This document shows, in pieces, positions 46,301 through 53,818 of a stretch of DNA of 64,000 nt. Source of the stretch: Leptolyngbya ohadii IS1 (lineage in GTDB: Bacteria; Cyanobacteriota; Cyanobacteriia; Elainellales; Elainellaceae); contig NZ_NKFP01000001.1 in the NCBI RefSeq assembly GCF_002215035.1, positions 865,501-929,500 on the forward strand, given 5' to 3'. The position numbers were made by a program, and so were the translations under genes. The stretch's first letter is position 1, and every line of letters begins with the position of its first letter. The notes below the pieces were generated by a model that saw only the letters and a list, made by a program, of their open reading frames with translations, searched no databases and had not been told where the DNA came from.

Positions 46301-48226
46301 TCATTGATAGGGGCGACTGATGGCTACAATCTCACTAACGTTAACGGCACGCTCTACTTTGTTGTTAACGGTAATGAACTGTGGCGAGTTCATCCAACGA
46401 CAGGCAACCTGGAACGGCTTGAAATAGAAGCATTCGGAGGAACACCTTCGTTCTCCAATTTCACTAACGTTAACGGTACGCTCTACTTCAGTGCCTTCAA
46501 TCGTGCAAATGGCAATGAACTGTGGCGGGTTGACCCAACCACGGGTGATTTAGTCCGACTCGAAATCGAACTAGGAGTAGACGGTTCTTCTCCTCACAGT
46601 CTGACGAATGTCAACGGCACACTCTACTTTAGTGCCTACACTCGTGCGAATGGACGATCGCTGTGGCGCATTAATCCGAGTACGAACCAGCCAGAACGGG
46701 TGATTGACTTTAATCCAGGTGCGGATAATTCTGATCTTTTCGTCCTCGGCTTTGAAAACGGCAGGCTTTATCTCTCAGCGGGTAGTCGAACTGATGGTGC
46801 AGAGCTTTGGACGTTGGACCTGTCCAGGACGATCGACTCACTGAATGCTGCTCCAACTATCGTGGCTCCGATTGCAAACCAAATAGCAGCAGAAGATGCC
46901 GCATTTCGCTTCACTATTTCAACCAACAGCTTCGCAGACCCCGATCCGGGAGATCGTCTTACCTATACCGCAACGCTGGCAGATGGGCGAGTTCTTCCAG
47001 ACTGGCTGCGATTTGATGCTGTAACTCGAACCCTGAGCGGTACGGCATCGAATGAGAACGTGGGGACAATCAGTGTCAGGATAACCGCCACCGATCGAGC
47101 GGGTGATGCGGTCAGCAACACTTTCAACTTAACCGTTACCAATACCAACGATGCTCCTGTCCTAACAAAGGCAATTCCAGATCAGGTTGCCGCAGTGGAA
47201 ACATTGTTTAGCCTTACCCTGCCAAGCGATACTTTTAACGACACAGACGCGATCGATGCACTGACCCTGAGTGCTACGCTTGCAAATGGAAGTCCGCTTC
47301 CTGCGTGGCTTCGCTTTGACGCAGCCACACGTACTTTGAGTGGAACCCCTCCTCAGGGAAGTGCAGGGCGACTCAATCTCAGAATCATTGCTATAGATCA
47401 GGCGAGCGAATTGGTTAGCGATGAGTTTGAGCTTGTCATTACTGACAATCACTCCGATCGCAATGGCAGTACAAGCGGGTCTGAAGCTTCTGGCAATAAC
47501 GGGACCGGTAGCAATCCTGGCAGCGGTGGTAGTAATCCTGGCGGCAGTTCTGGTGGCATTCCTGGCACCGATTTCAATCGTCGTGATCAGGCTCAAGCCG
47601 ACCGCTCTCCCGTGCAGCCCCTGCCGCAAACCTTTGTCGGTACCCCGCAATCTGATCGGTTGGAAGGCAGTGAGGCAGCAGATATTTTGCTGGGTCAAGC
47701 GGGTAACGATATGCTGCTCGGTAACGGCGGTGACGATCACTTGGTCGGGGGTACAGGTAGAGATATTTTGAGCGGGGGGGCTGGTGCTGATCGCTTCGTC
47801 TACAACGTGGGAAGTCTGGCAAAGCAGCAGCGCAATTCTATCTTGCCTAACCTCGAACGCCTCATTGACTTGAATCCGACCGAGGGCGATAGGATTGTGC
47901 TTAATTTCGACGCAAACCCATCTTCGGTCGAGCAACCTCGCGGCTTGTTTAATGCTGGGCATCAGCGAGGTCGTCGATTAGAGAACGCCATTCAATCGGC
48001 TTTCCAGGACAAGAATCAACGGCAACGGGGCAAGCAAAAGCTTGAAGCAAACGAGGCAGTGTTCCTAACTTGGAAAAGGCGCACTTTTCTAGCTATCAAC
48101 GATAGTGTTCGTTCTCGAAATAGCGCAGGTGTCAATTTTTCACCTCACCGTGATTTGGTGATTGATGTTACGGGCATCTCTTCGATCGCGACTGGAACCC
48201 TTAACGTAGAAACTTACTTTGCCTAA
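43382..48226 (+). CDS. Giant DUF4347 / ELW-repeat / RTX surface or secreted protein
   Basis: A 1614-residue protein. Residues about 22-188 are a DUF4347 domain, with a His-Cys pair (H79 in LLSHGSAG, C122 in LLYGCEVAQG) that recalls the dyad of caspase/CHAT-like folds. Some 20 repeats of about 47 residues follow (about 190-1145), each built on VNGTLYF, GRELWKLDPTTG and IEPGXXSSSP. Next come two cadherin-like Ig modules (about 1145-1355, each with LPDWLRFD or LPAWLRFD), a Gly/Ser linker, and RTX calcium repeats (GNDMLLGNGGDDHLVGG, about 1425-1465). The RTX part predicts type I secretion. Known relatives are large exported cyanobacterial proteins; the function of this one is unknown, with adhesion or a protease-like role possible. 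Confidence 0.9.
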   Translation: MIVQPLVRPEQSPSSRPSLETGRSIVIIDTALADYQSLFAGVTPSYEVYLVNANQCGVAQITEMLRQQSGIAQLHLLSHGSAGELLLGKSVLSLETLPAHAVQLQTWRSALSQSAEILLYGCEVAQGDRGQQFVQQLSKLTGASIAAASTKIGNSSLGGTWTLDTVIGTVTGSLASQPIAIEAYAGILSSNPVQYNLNPSTQSAFPRHLINVDGTLYFTASPDGDEFSWERELWKLDPTTDRLVRIELEPGVYSFSPTHFARINSTVYFAATNSTNGREIWKIDPAIDAPVRLTDIEPGTGSSSPTNLTNVNGTLYLVATNSATGRELWKLDPTTGASERLTDIEPGAGNSSPSDLTNVNGTLYFVATNSASGRELWKLDPSSGTPVRLTEIEPGAASSDLFNLTNVNGTLYFIAVDRRSERHLWKVDPVTGSPVRVESASGGSIAGVRNLTNVNGTLYFVARQGIGGNELWKVDPTTGDPVQVDFEPRVSSSSLEHLTNVNGTLYFFSISSASGQGLWKIDPVTGNPARVELAPGSFISSSPRMTNVNGTLYFNVISANGNELWRIDPATGNPMRVNVELGANIFLPQPLTTVNGTLYTVATNRDIGQELWRLDLTTGNQSLIDINTHGVGSSPANLININGTLYFAATDAATGRELWRIDPTTGNPIRITDIEPGPAGSFPANFVNINGTLYFSANRLDPSSGANRRELWRVDPATGNPIRVEVHPGVGISRPRVNLGWEVDFFLPENSINVNGTLYFRANSSVTGQELWRINATTGNVELLDIEPGATGSSPHSFVNVNGTLYFIARSRANREELWKINPATGNPVLIEIEPGTDSSSPSSFGNINGLIGNINGTLYFAAYNKASELELWKLDPTTDTPVRLTRIDPRGDGSSFHTLINVNGTDYLSVSNNAGGRELWKFDLTTGNAARIETASGAVLSSPQEITNVNGTLYLIANRGELWKLDPTTGNPSLIGATDGYNLTNVNGTLYFVVNGNELWRVHPTTGNLERLEIEAFGGTPSFSNFTNVNGTLYFSAFNRANGNELWRVDPTTGDLVRLEIELGVDGSSPHSLTNVNGTLYFSAYTRANGRSLWRINPSTNQPERVIDFNPGADNSDLFVLGFENGRLYLSAGSRTDGAELWTLDLSRTIDSLNAAPTIVAPIANQIAAEDAAFRFTISTNSFADPDPGDRLTYTATLADGRVLPDWLRFDAVTRTLSGTASNENVGTISVRITATDRAGDAVSNTFNLTVTNTNDAPVLTKAIPDQVAAVETLFSLTLPSDTFNDTDAIDALTLSATLANGSPLPAWLRFDAATRTLSGTPPQGSAGRLNLRIIAIDQASELVSDEFELVITDNHSDRNGSTSGSEASGNNGTGSNPGSGGSNPGGSSGGIPGTDFNRRDQAQADRSPVQPLPQTFVGTPQSDRLEGSEAADILLGQAGNDMLLGNGGDDHLVGGTGRDILSGGAGADRFVYNVGSLAKQQRNSILPNLERLIDLNPTEGDRIVLNFDANPSSVEQPRGLFNAGHQRGRRLENAIQSAFQDKNQRQRGKQKLEANEAVFLTWKRRTFLAINDSVRSRNSAGVNFSPHRDLVIDVTGISSIATGTLNVETYFA

Positions 48227-48245
48227 TGTAGAGTTGTCAGCTATT

Positions 48246-50384
48246 TCAGTCCGTTTGATTCTCAAACTTTTGTACGATCGCCCGTAGTTCCTCGATCGCC
48301 TTCCCCTCAATGAACTGCTGATAAATGGGTTTAAGCTGTCCCCGGTCTTTATCTTTACCATTGCTTCTGGCATTGAGACCGATTGCGGCATTGTGCTGGT
48401 CGAGCTGTTCGACAGCGATCGGGTGACTCTGAAGCCAGGGCGTGACGACGAGGGCGGGGTTTGCCCCAGCAGCGGTGGCAATGACGTTCCCGGACAGATA
48501 CCAGCGATCGTGGGGAGGGCAGTTTTGGTTGTGGTGGATGAGGGCTGCGATCGCCAGCGGCACTCGGTCGGAGGGTGAAAGCTTCCCGAATGACGGTCTA
48601 CCCAGAGCGGGGCGGGGCGTTGGTGCTGGCTGTTGCACGGGTGGCTGATTGACGGGTGGCGGCTGAATTGGCGCGGGTTGGGGGACTGGCGTAAGTTGAA
48701 CTCCTGCCAGTCCTTGAGCGGCGGCGGCAATTTGAGCAAGGCGATCGTGCGCGGTCTGGAGTTCGGTGCGGAGGCGGTCGATTTCCTGCTGTTGTTGTTC
48801 GGTTTGCTGGCGTAACTGCTCCAGTTCTTCGGCTTGCTGACCGACAGATACCTGCTGTTTGATAGCCGCGAGTTCCTGTAACAGGGGAGCCAGGAGATGA
48901 TTGGGGTCAGGTATTGCCTGCTCAGTCGGAGCGGAGGGGACGGTTAGTAGCACCCGATCGAGCAGGGATTGATAGCCTGTTCTACCGGAGGAGTCAAGAC
49001 CGAGACGATCGGCAGCGGCAGACAGATCTACCAGATTTACCCGCAACTCCCGATAGCGGGGTTTGCTGCGCTTCGGCTTGCTGGGCTGGTGAGCAGCCGG
49101 TGCAGCTTCGGTCGGCTCTTGCGTCGTCGAGGATGGCAGAGATTCTTTTTCCGGTAAGGTTTGCAGGTCTATGGCAACTTCTTCAACTTCGTGCTGTGTG
49201 GGAGACATAACTGCTTCCTCTGGGCGGGTAAAGTCTAGTTCTGTGGTGTCCGAGTCCAAGCGGTCGTTCGCTGCCTGCTGCTGCTGCACCTGGCGATCGG
49301 AGAGACTGGGCAGCGGGTTCGCCATGAGCTTGATGCCCGTCACCGTGATCGGCTTACCCTGGTCGTTCACCAGGCAATAGCCGAAATAGTGGGAGGCGGA
49401 ATTGCTGTTAGCGGCATCGCGCATCTCCCCAGGGGTGACGTGCCCCAGATAGAACTGCAACCATCGCTGCTCATTCACCCCCTGCCCTGGCAGCCAGTAG
49501 TGAATCGCCACCCGTGCATAAGCCGCCCGAAGCCTGTGAACGCTGACACTCCCAAACCCTGGTAGCAGCGGCAGGATTTGGGAGTCCTGAAAATGATGTC
49601 TAACTCTGGTGTTGACCCTTGCCCGAAAAGCCGCCACTTCCCGGTCGGCACTGGTGAGTCCGGCTAGTGCTTGCACCTGGGGAAAGGCTCTAAAGCGATC
49701 GATCGCCTCCAGCACTGCTTGAGCCGGAAGTAGGGTGAGAATCGTGTACGCGATAGGATCAGCCTTTTTGAGTTGCCCGTCGAAGGTGAGCAGATAGGAA
49801 TGCCGGGTTGAGGAGAAGCGACCAGAGACGGCAACCTCCGTGTGCCGCCTGCCCGTCACAGCAGCGATGCCCACCGCCAATGTTTCCGGCTCCTGTGCTT
49901 GCAGTAGTTGCTCTGCCTTTCCCAAATAGCGATCGGGGTTGAAAGGCTGGGGGTTGTCCTGACGTTCGTTGTTGCCGATGTTGGTTTGTTTCCGGTTAGA
50001 GAGGTAAACGGAATTGTCATAGCGCATCAAGTCAAACGCGAGATGCTGAAGTGCCTGGATCGGCTTCCCCGTCCGTTTGCGCCCCTTGAACATAAAAGAG
50101 GTGGCATCGGTCATCGGTAGCTTGCCCGCCTCGGTTGCTTGGGCTATAGCCGTTCGGTACTTGCTCAAGTAGTTGACCGTGCTGTTTGTGCCCTTGCCGT
50201 AACCCAACTCCAGCAGTTCGATCTCATCCTGGCACAGTTGCTCTATTGCCTCAGCCGATAGGAGGGATTGCAGCCGATCGATAAAAGCTTGCACCAGGAA
50301 GTCCCGCTCCTGGGTGCTGAGTTTTTGCCTGTCCCCGCGCTGGAGGCGATCGTGATAGTTGCTAATAATCTCATCCCGATTCAT
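48246..50384 (-). CDS. Candidate telomere resolvase (protelomerase), tyrosine-recombinase fold
   Basis: A 712-residue protein reading away from the palindrome axis; its start codon is 638 bases from it. The tyrosine-recombinase set is visible: R180 in AVTGRRHTEV, K206/K207 in FDGQLKK, H283 and R286 in SVHRLRAAYA, H315 in FYLGHVTP and a nucleophile Tyr at Y333 (or Y336) in SASHYFGY. The TGRRxxEV plus xGQxK pairing is, as I recall, characteristic of the TelN/TelK/TelA protelomerase group (Telomere_res) rather than of phage integrases. The N-terminal 165 residues are helical. From about 500 there is a coiled coil (LEQLRQQTEQQQQEIDRLRT), then a Pro-rich linker and a separate C-terminal domain of about 110 residues. 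Such enzymes cut a palindrome and reseal each side as a hairpin. Confidence 0.8.
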   Translation of the reverse strand: MNRDEIISNYHDRLQRGDRQKLSTQERDFLVQAFIDRLQSLLSAEAIEQLCQDEIELLELGYGKGTNSTVNYLSKYRTAIAQATEAGKLPMTDATSFMFKGRKRTGKPIQALQHLAFDLMRYDNSVYLSNRKQTNIGNNERQDNPQPFNPDRYLGKAEQLLQAQEPETLAVGIAAVTGRRHTEVAVSGRFSSTRHSYLLTFDGQLKKADPIAYTILTLLPAQAVLEAIDRFRAFPQVQALAGLTSADREVAAFRARVNTRVRHHFQDSQILPLLPGFGSVSVHRLRAAYARVAIHYWLPGQGVNEQRWLQFYLGHVTPGEMRDAANSNSASHYFGYCLVNDQGKPITVTGIKLMANPLPSLSDRQVQQQQAANDRLDSDTTELDFTRPEEAVMSPTQHEVEEVAIDLQTLPEKESLPSSTTQEPTEAAPAAHQPSKPKRSKPRYRELRVNLVDLSAAADRLGLDSSGRTGYQSLLDRVLLTVPSAPTEQAIPDPNHLLAPLLQELAAIKQQVSVGQQAEELEQLRQQTEQQQQEIDRLRTELQTAHDRLAQIAAAAQGLAGVQLTPVPQPAPIQPPPVNQPPVQQPAPTPRPALGRPSFGKLSPSDRVPLAIAALIHHNQNCPPHDRWYLSGNVIATAAGANPALVVTPWLQSHPIAVEQLDQHNAAIGLNARSNGKDKDRGQLKPIYQQFIEGKAIEELRAIVQKFENQTD

Positions 50385-50396
50385 ATTGATGCTCTC

Positions 50397-50787
50397 GTAT
50401 TCATATACATATTATATATGCATACTCAACTTATACACAACAGGATAAACGGACGATCGCTCCCTTCTGAGGCGCAGCCCAAACCGTTCCATGCTGGAGA
50501 CGATCGTGGAACGGGCAGGACGATCCGGCTTCACCGCAGCATAAGAGGCGATCGCCCCTTACTCTGTGCAATAGTGCAGCAACAAGCGACAGCGCAGCCC
50601 TAAGCCGACCCACCTGCGGCATATCGTGGGGCGATCGTTTCACGCTACGACCTAGAGTGCCTCGACAGGCGATCGCCGCAGAAAGCCCAGTGCTTATCGA
50701 AGCTCTCATCCTTGTACCACTGATACAAATTGCTTATACGCCCTTGTTCTGTATATGCAATTCGATTTGATGTTTGTATTCATATAC
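50397..50787 (+). repeat. Repeated 12-mer GTATTCATATAC in the subtelomeric region
   Basis: Exact copies at 50397-50408 and 50776-50787, both followed by further TATA-rich sequence, one overlapping the resolvase leader and one about 240 bases from the axis. Mirror copies are at 51637-51648 and 51258-51269. Candidate binding sites for the resolvase or a replication factor. Confidence 0.6.
50411..50440 (-). promoter_or_regulatory. Likely resolvase promoter
   Basis: Reading leftward, TTGTGT (50440-50435) and TATAAT (50416-50411) are 18 bases apart and lie 27 bases before the resolvase ATG. One copy of the repeat GTATTCATATAC (50397-50408) sits between the -10 element and the start codon, where a bound protein would block transcription. 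Confidence 0.55.
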
Positions 50788-51604
50788 GCATATAGGACAA
50801 AATCTCTTATGTGTATAATATAGGACGGCGATCGTTGTATATATCCACAAAACACTATAACGTTCACACAGTAATACTTTCAACAATTTCGCTGTCTGTT
50901 TGCCTGCATTTATACATATACAAACACAAGAAGCGATCGCCTTTTATACATAAGATATTTGTATATATAAGAATATGCTATATGCGATCTTGTGTATTAG
51001 TATACGTATATGTAATATAGAATTCTATATTACATATACGTATACTAATACACAAGATCGCATATAGCATATTCTTATATATACAAATATCTTATGTATA
51101 AAAGGCGATCGCTTCTTGTGTTTGTATATGTATAAATGCAGGCAAACAGACAGCGAAATTGTTGAAAGTATTACTGTGTGAACGTTATAGTGTTTTGTGG
51201 ATATATACAACGATCGCCGTCCTATATTATACACATAAGAGATTTTGTCCTATATGCGTATATGAATACAAACATCAAATCGAATTGCATATACAGAACA
51301 AGGGCGTATAAGCAATTTGTATCAGTGGTACAAGGATGAGAGCTTCGATAAGCACTGGGCTTTCTGCGGCGATCGCCTGTCGAGGCACTCTAGGTCGTAG
51401 CGTGAAACGATCGCCCCACGATATGCCGCAGGTGGGTCGGCTTAGGGCTGCGCTGTCGCTTGTTGCTGCACTATTGCACAGAGTAAGGGGCGATCGCCTC
51501 TTATGCTGCGGTGAAGCCGGATCGTCCTGCCCGTTCCACGATCGTCTCCAGCATGGAACGGTTTGGGCTGCGCCTCAGAAGGGAGCGATCGTCCGTTTAT
51601 CCTG

Positions 51605-51634
51605 TTGTGTATAAGTTGAGTATGCATATATAAT
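51605..51634 (+). promoter_or_regulatory. Likely resolvase promoter, mirror copy
   Basis: Mirror of 50411-50440: TTGTGT at 51605 and TATAAT at 51629-51634, with GTATATGAATAC at 51637-51648 before the ATG at 51661. Confidence 0.55.
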
Positions 51635-51660
51635 ATGTATATGAATACGAGAGCATCAAT

Positions 51661-53799
51661 ATGAATCGGGATGAGATTATTAGCAACTATCACGATCGCC
51701 TCCAGCGCGGGGACAGGCAAAAACTCAGCACCCAGGAGCGGGACTTCCTGGTGCAAGCTTTTATCGATCGGCTGCAATCCCTCCTATCGGCTGAGGCAAT
51801 AGAGCAACTGTGCCAGGATGAGATCGAACTGCTGGAGTTGGGTTACGGCAAGGGCACAAACAGCACGGTCAACTACTTGAGCAAGTACCGAACGGCTATA
51901 GCCCAAGCAACCGAGGCGGGCAAGCTACCGATGACCGATGCCACCTCTTTTATGTTCAAGGGGCGCAAACGGACGGGGAAGCCGATCCAGGCACTTCAGC
52001 ATCTCGCGTTTGACTTGATGCGCTATGACAATTCCGTTTACCTCTCTAACCGGAAACAAACCAACATCGGCAACAACGAACGTCAGGACAACCCCCAGCC
52101 TTTCAACCCCGATCGCTATTTGGGAAAGGCAGAGCAACTACTGCAAGCACAGGAGCCGGAAACATTGGCGGTGGGCATCGCTGCTGTGACGGGCAGGCGG
52201 CACACGGAGGTTGCCGTCTCTGGTCGCTTCTCCTCAACCCGGCATTCCTATCTGCTCACCTTCGACGGGCAACTCAAAAAGGCTGATCCTATCGCGTACA
52301 CGATTCTCACCCTACTTCCGGCTCAAGCAGTGCTGGAGGCGATCGATCGCTTTAGAGCCTTTCCCCAGGTGCAAGCACTAGCCGGACTCACCAGTGCCGA
52401 CCGGGAAGTGGCGGCTTTTCGGGCAAGGGTCAACACCAGAGTTAGACATCATTTTCAGGACTCCCAAATCCTGCCGCTGCTACCAGGGTTTGGGAGTGTC
52501 AGCGTTCACAGGCTTCGGGCGGCTTATGCACGGGTGGCGATTCACTACTGGCTGCCAGGGCAGGGGGTGAATGAGCAGCGATGGTTGCAGTTCTATCTGG
52601 GGCACGTCACCCCTGGGGAGATGCGCGATGCCGCTAACAGCAATTCCGCCTCCCACTATTTCGGCTATTGCCTGGTGAACGACCAGGGTAAGCCGATCAC
52701 GGTGACGGGCATCAAGCTCATGGCGAACCCGCTGCCCAGTCTCTCCGATCGCCAGGTGCAGCAGCAGCAGGCAGCGAACGACCGCTTGGACTCGGACACC
52801 ACAGAACTAGACTTTACCCGCCCAGAGGAAGCAGTTATGTCTCCCACACAGCACGAAGTTGAAGAAGTTGCCATAGACCTGCAAACCTTACCGGAAAAAG
52901 AATCTCTGCCATCCTCGACGACGCAAGAGCCGACCGAAGCTGCACCGGCTGCTCACCAGCCCAGCAAGCCGAAGCGCAGCAAACCCCGCTATCGGGAGTT
53001 GCGGGTAAATCTGGTAGATCTGTCTGCCGCTGCCGATCGTCTCGGTCTTGACTCCTCCGGTAGAACAGGCTATCAATCCCTGCTCGATCGGGTGCTACTA
53101 ACCGTCCCCTCCGCTCCGACTGAGCAGGCAATACCTGACCCCAATCATCTCCTGGCTCCCCTGTTACAGGAACTCGCGGCTATCAAACAGCAGGTATCTG
53201 TCGGTCAGCAAGCCGAAGAACTGGAGCAGTTACGCCAGCAAACCGAACAACAACAGCAGGAAATCGACCGCCTCCGCACCGAACTCCAGACCGCGCACGA
53301 TCGCCTTGCTCAAATTGCCGCCGCCGCTCAAGGACTGGCAGGAGTTCAACTTACGCCAGTCCCCCAACCCGCGCCAATTCAGCCGCCACCCGTCAATCAG
53401 CCACCCGTGCAACAGCCAGCACCAACGCCCCGCCCCGCTCTGGGTAGACCGTCATTCGGGAAGCTTTCACCCTCCGACCGAGTGCCGCTGGCGATCGCAG
53501 CCCTCATCCACCACAACCAAAACTGCCCTCCCCACGATCGCTGGTATCTGTCCGGGAACGTCATTGCCACCGCTGCTGGGGCAAACCCCGCCCTCGTCGT
53601 CACGCCCTGGCTTCAGAGTCACCCGATCGCTGTCGAACAGCTCGACCAGCACAATGCCGCAATCGGTCTCAATGCCAGAAGCAATGGTAAAGATAAAGAC
53701 CGGGGACAGCTTAAACCCATTTATCAGCAGTTCATTGAGGGGAAGGCGATCGAGGAACTACGGGCGATCGTACAAAAGTTTGAGAATCAAACGGACTGA
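51661..53799 (+). CDS. Candidate telomere resolvase, mirror copy
   Basis: Identical in translated sequence to the gene at 48246-50384, on the other strand. If the right arm is a read-through of a hairpin end, this is the same physical gene seen twice. If the palindrome is real DNA, the cell has two divergent copies facing away from the axis. Confidence 0.8.
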   Translation: MNRDEIISNYHDRLQRGDRQKLSTQERDFLVQAFIDRLQSLLSAEAIEQLCQDEIELLELGYGKGTNSTVNYLSKYRTAIAQATEAGKLPMTDATSFMFKGRKRTGKPIQALQHLAFDLMRYDNSVYLSNRKQTNIGNNERQDNPQPFNPDRYLGKAEQLLQAQEPETLAVGIAAVTGRRHTEVAVSGRFSSTRHSYLLTFDGQLKKADPIAYTILTLLPAQAVLEAIDRFRAFPQVQALAGLTSADREVAAFRARVNTRVRHHFQDSQILPLLPGFGSVSVHRLRAAYARVAIHYWLPGQGVNEQRWLQFYLGHVTPGEMRDAANSNSASHYFGYCLVNDQGKPITVTGIKLMANPLPSLSDRQVQQQQAANDRLDSDTTELDFTRPEEAVMSPTQHEVEEVAIDLQTLPEKESLPSSTTQEPTEAAPAAHQPSKPKRSKPRYRELRVNLVDLSAAADRLGLDSSGRTGYQSLLDRVLLTVPSAPTEQAIPDPNHLLAPLLQELAAIKQQVSVGQQAEELEQLRQQTEQQQQEIDRLRTELQTAHDRLAQIAAAAQGLAGVQLTPVPQPAPIQPPPVNQPPVQQPAPTPRPALGRPSFGKLSPSDRVPLAIAALIHHNQNCPPHDRWYLSGNVIATAAGANPALVVTPWLQSHPIAVEQLDQHNAAIGLNARSNGKDKDRGQLKPIYQQFIEGKAIEELRAIVQKFENQTD

Positions 53800-53818
53800 A
53801 ATAGCTGACAACTCTACA

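Larger units (their letters stand above)
36526..51022 (+). mobile_element. Tn7-like (type V-K CAST-related) transposon, tnsB-proximal end to palindrome axis
   Basis: The element begins TGTCGCGTACGGCGATAAG at 36526, carries TnsB-type repeats in its first few hundred bases (after removal of the inserted IS), and then tnsB, tnsC and tniQ in the order and spacing of type V-K CRISPR-associated transposons. Cargo follows up to the palindrome axis: a coiled-coil hypothetical, a giant DUF4347 protein and a telomere resolvase. I found no opposite end with matching repeats between tniQ and the axis, no Cas12k and no CRISPR array. The five bases before the end, ACAGG, are the predicted target duplication. 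The whole element is mirrored to the right of 51022 as far as the window reaches. Confidence 0.75.
50385..51660. other. Candidate hairpin-telomere junction and subtelomeric DNA
   Basis: Non-coding DNA between the two divergent resolvase copies. It is perfectly symmetric about 51022/51023. 50440-50720 is GC-richer with several GCGATCGC sites. 50720-51022 is AT-rich, with many TATAC, GTATA and TATATA runs. The last bases before the axis include the self-palindrome TATACGTATA (51001-51010) and TAATATAGAATTCTATATTA across the centre. Short open frames here (for example 50811-51020 and 50431-50709) have skewed composition and are not credible genes. Confidence 0.75.

Noticed and set aside
42546-51022. 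Cas12k gene or CRISPR array expected for a V-K transposon
   Set aside because: No protein in this stretch has RuvC-like features and no repeat-spacer pattern is visible; the large genes are a DUF4347 protein and a tyrosine recombinase.
50431-51234. Open frames of 69, 92 and 111 residues around the palindrome axis
   Set aside because: They lie in AT-rich or HIP1-rich non-coding DNA, have skewed composition, lack ribosome sites and appear only because the sequence is symmetric.
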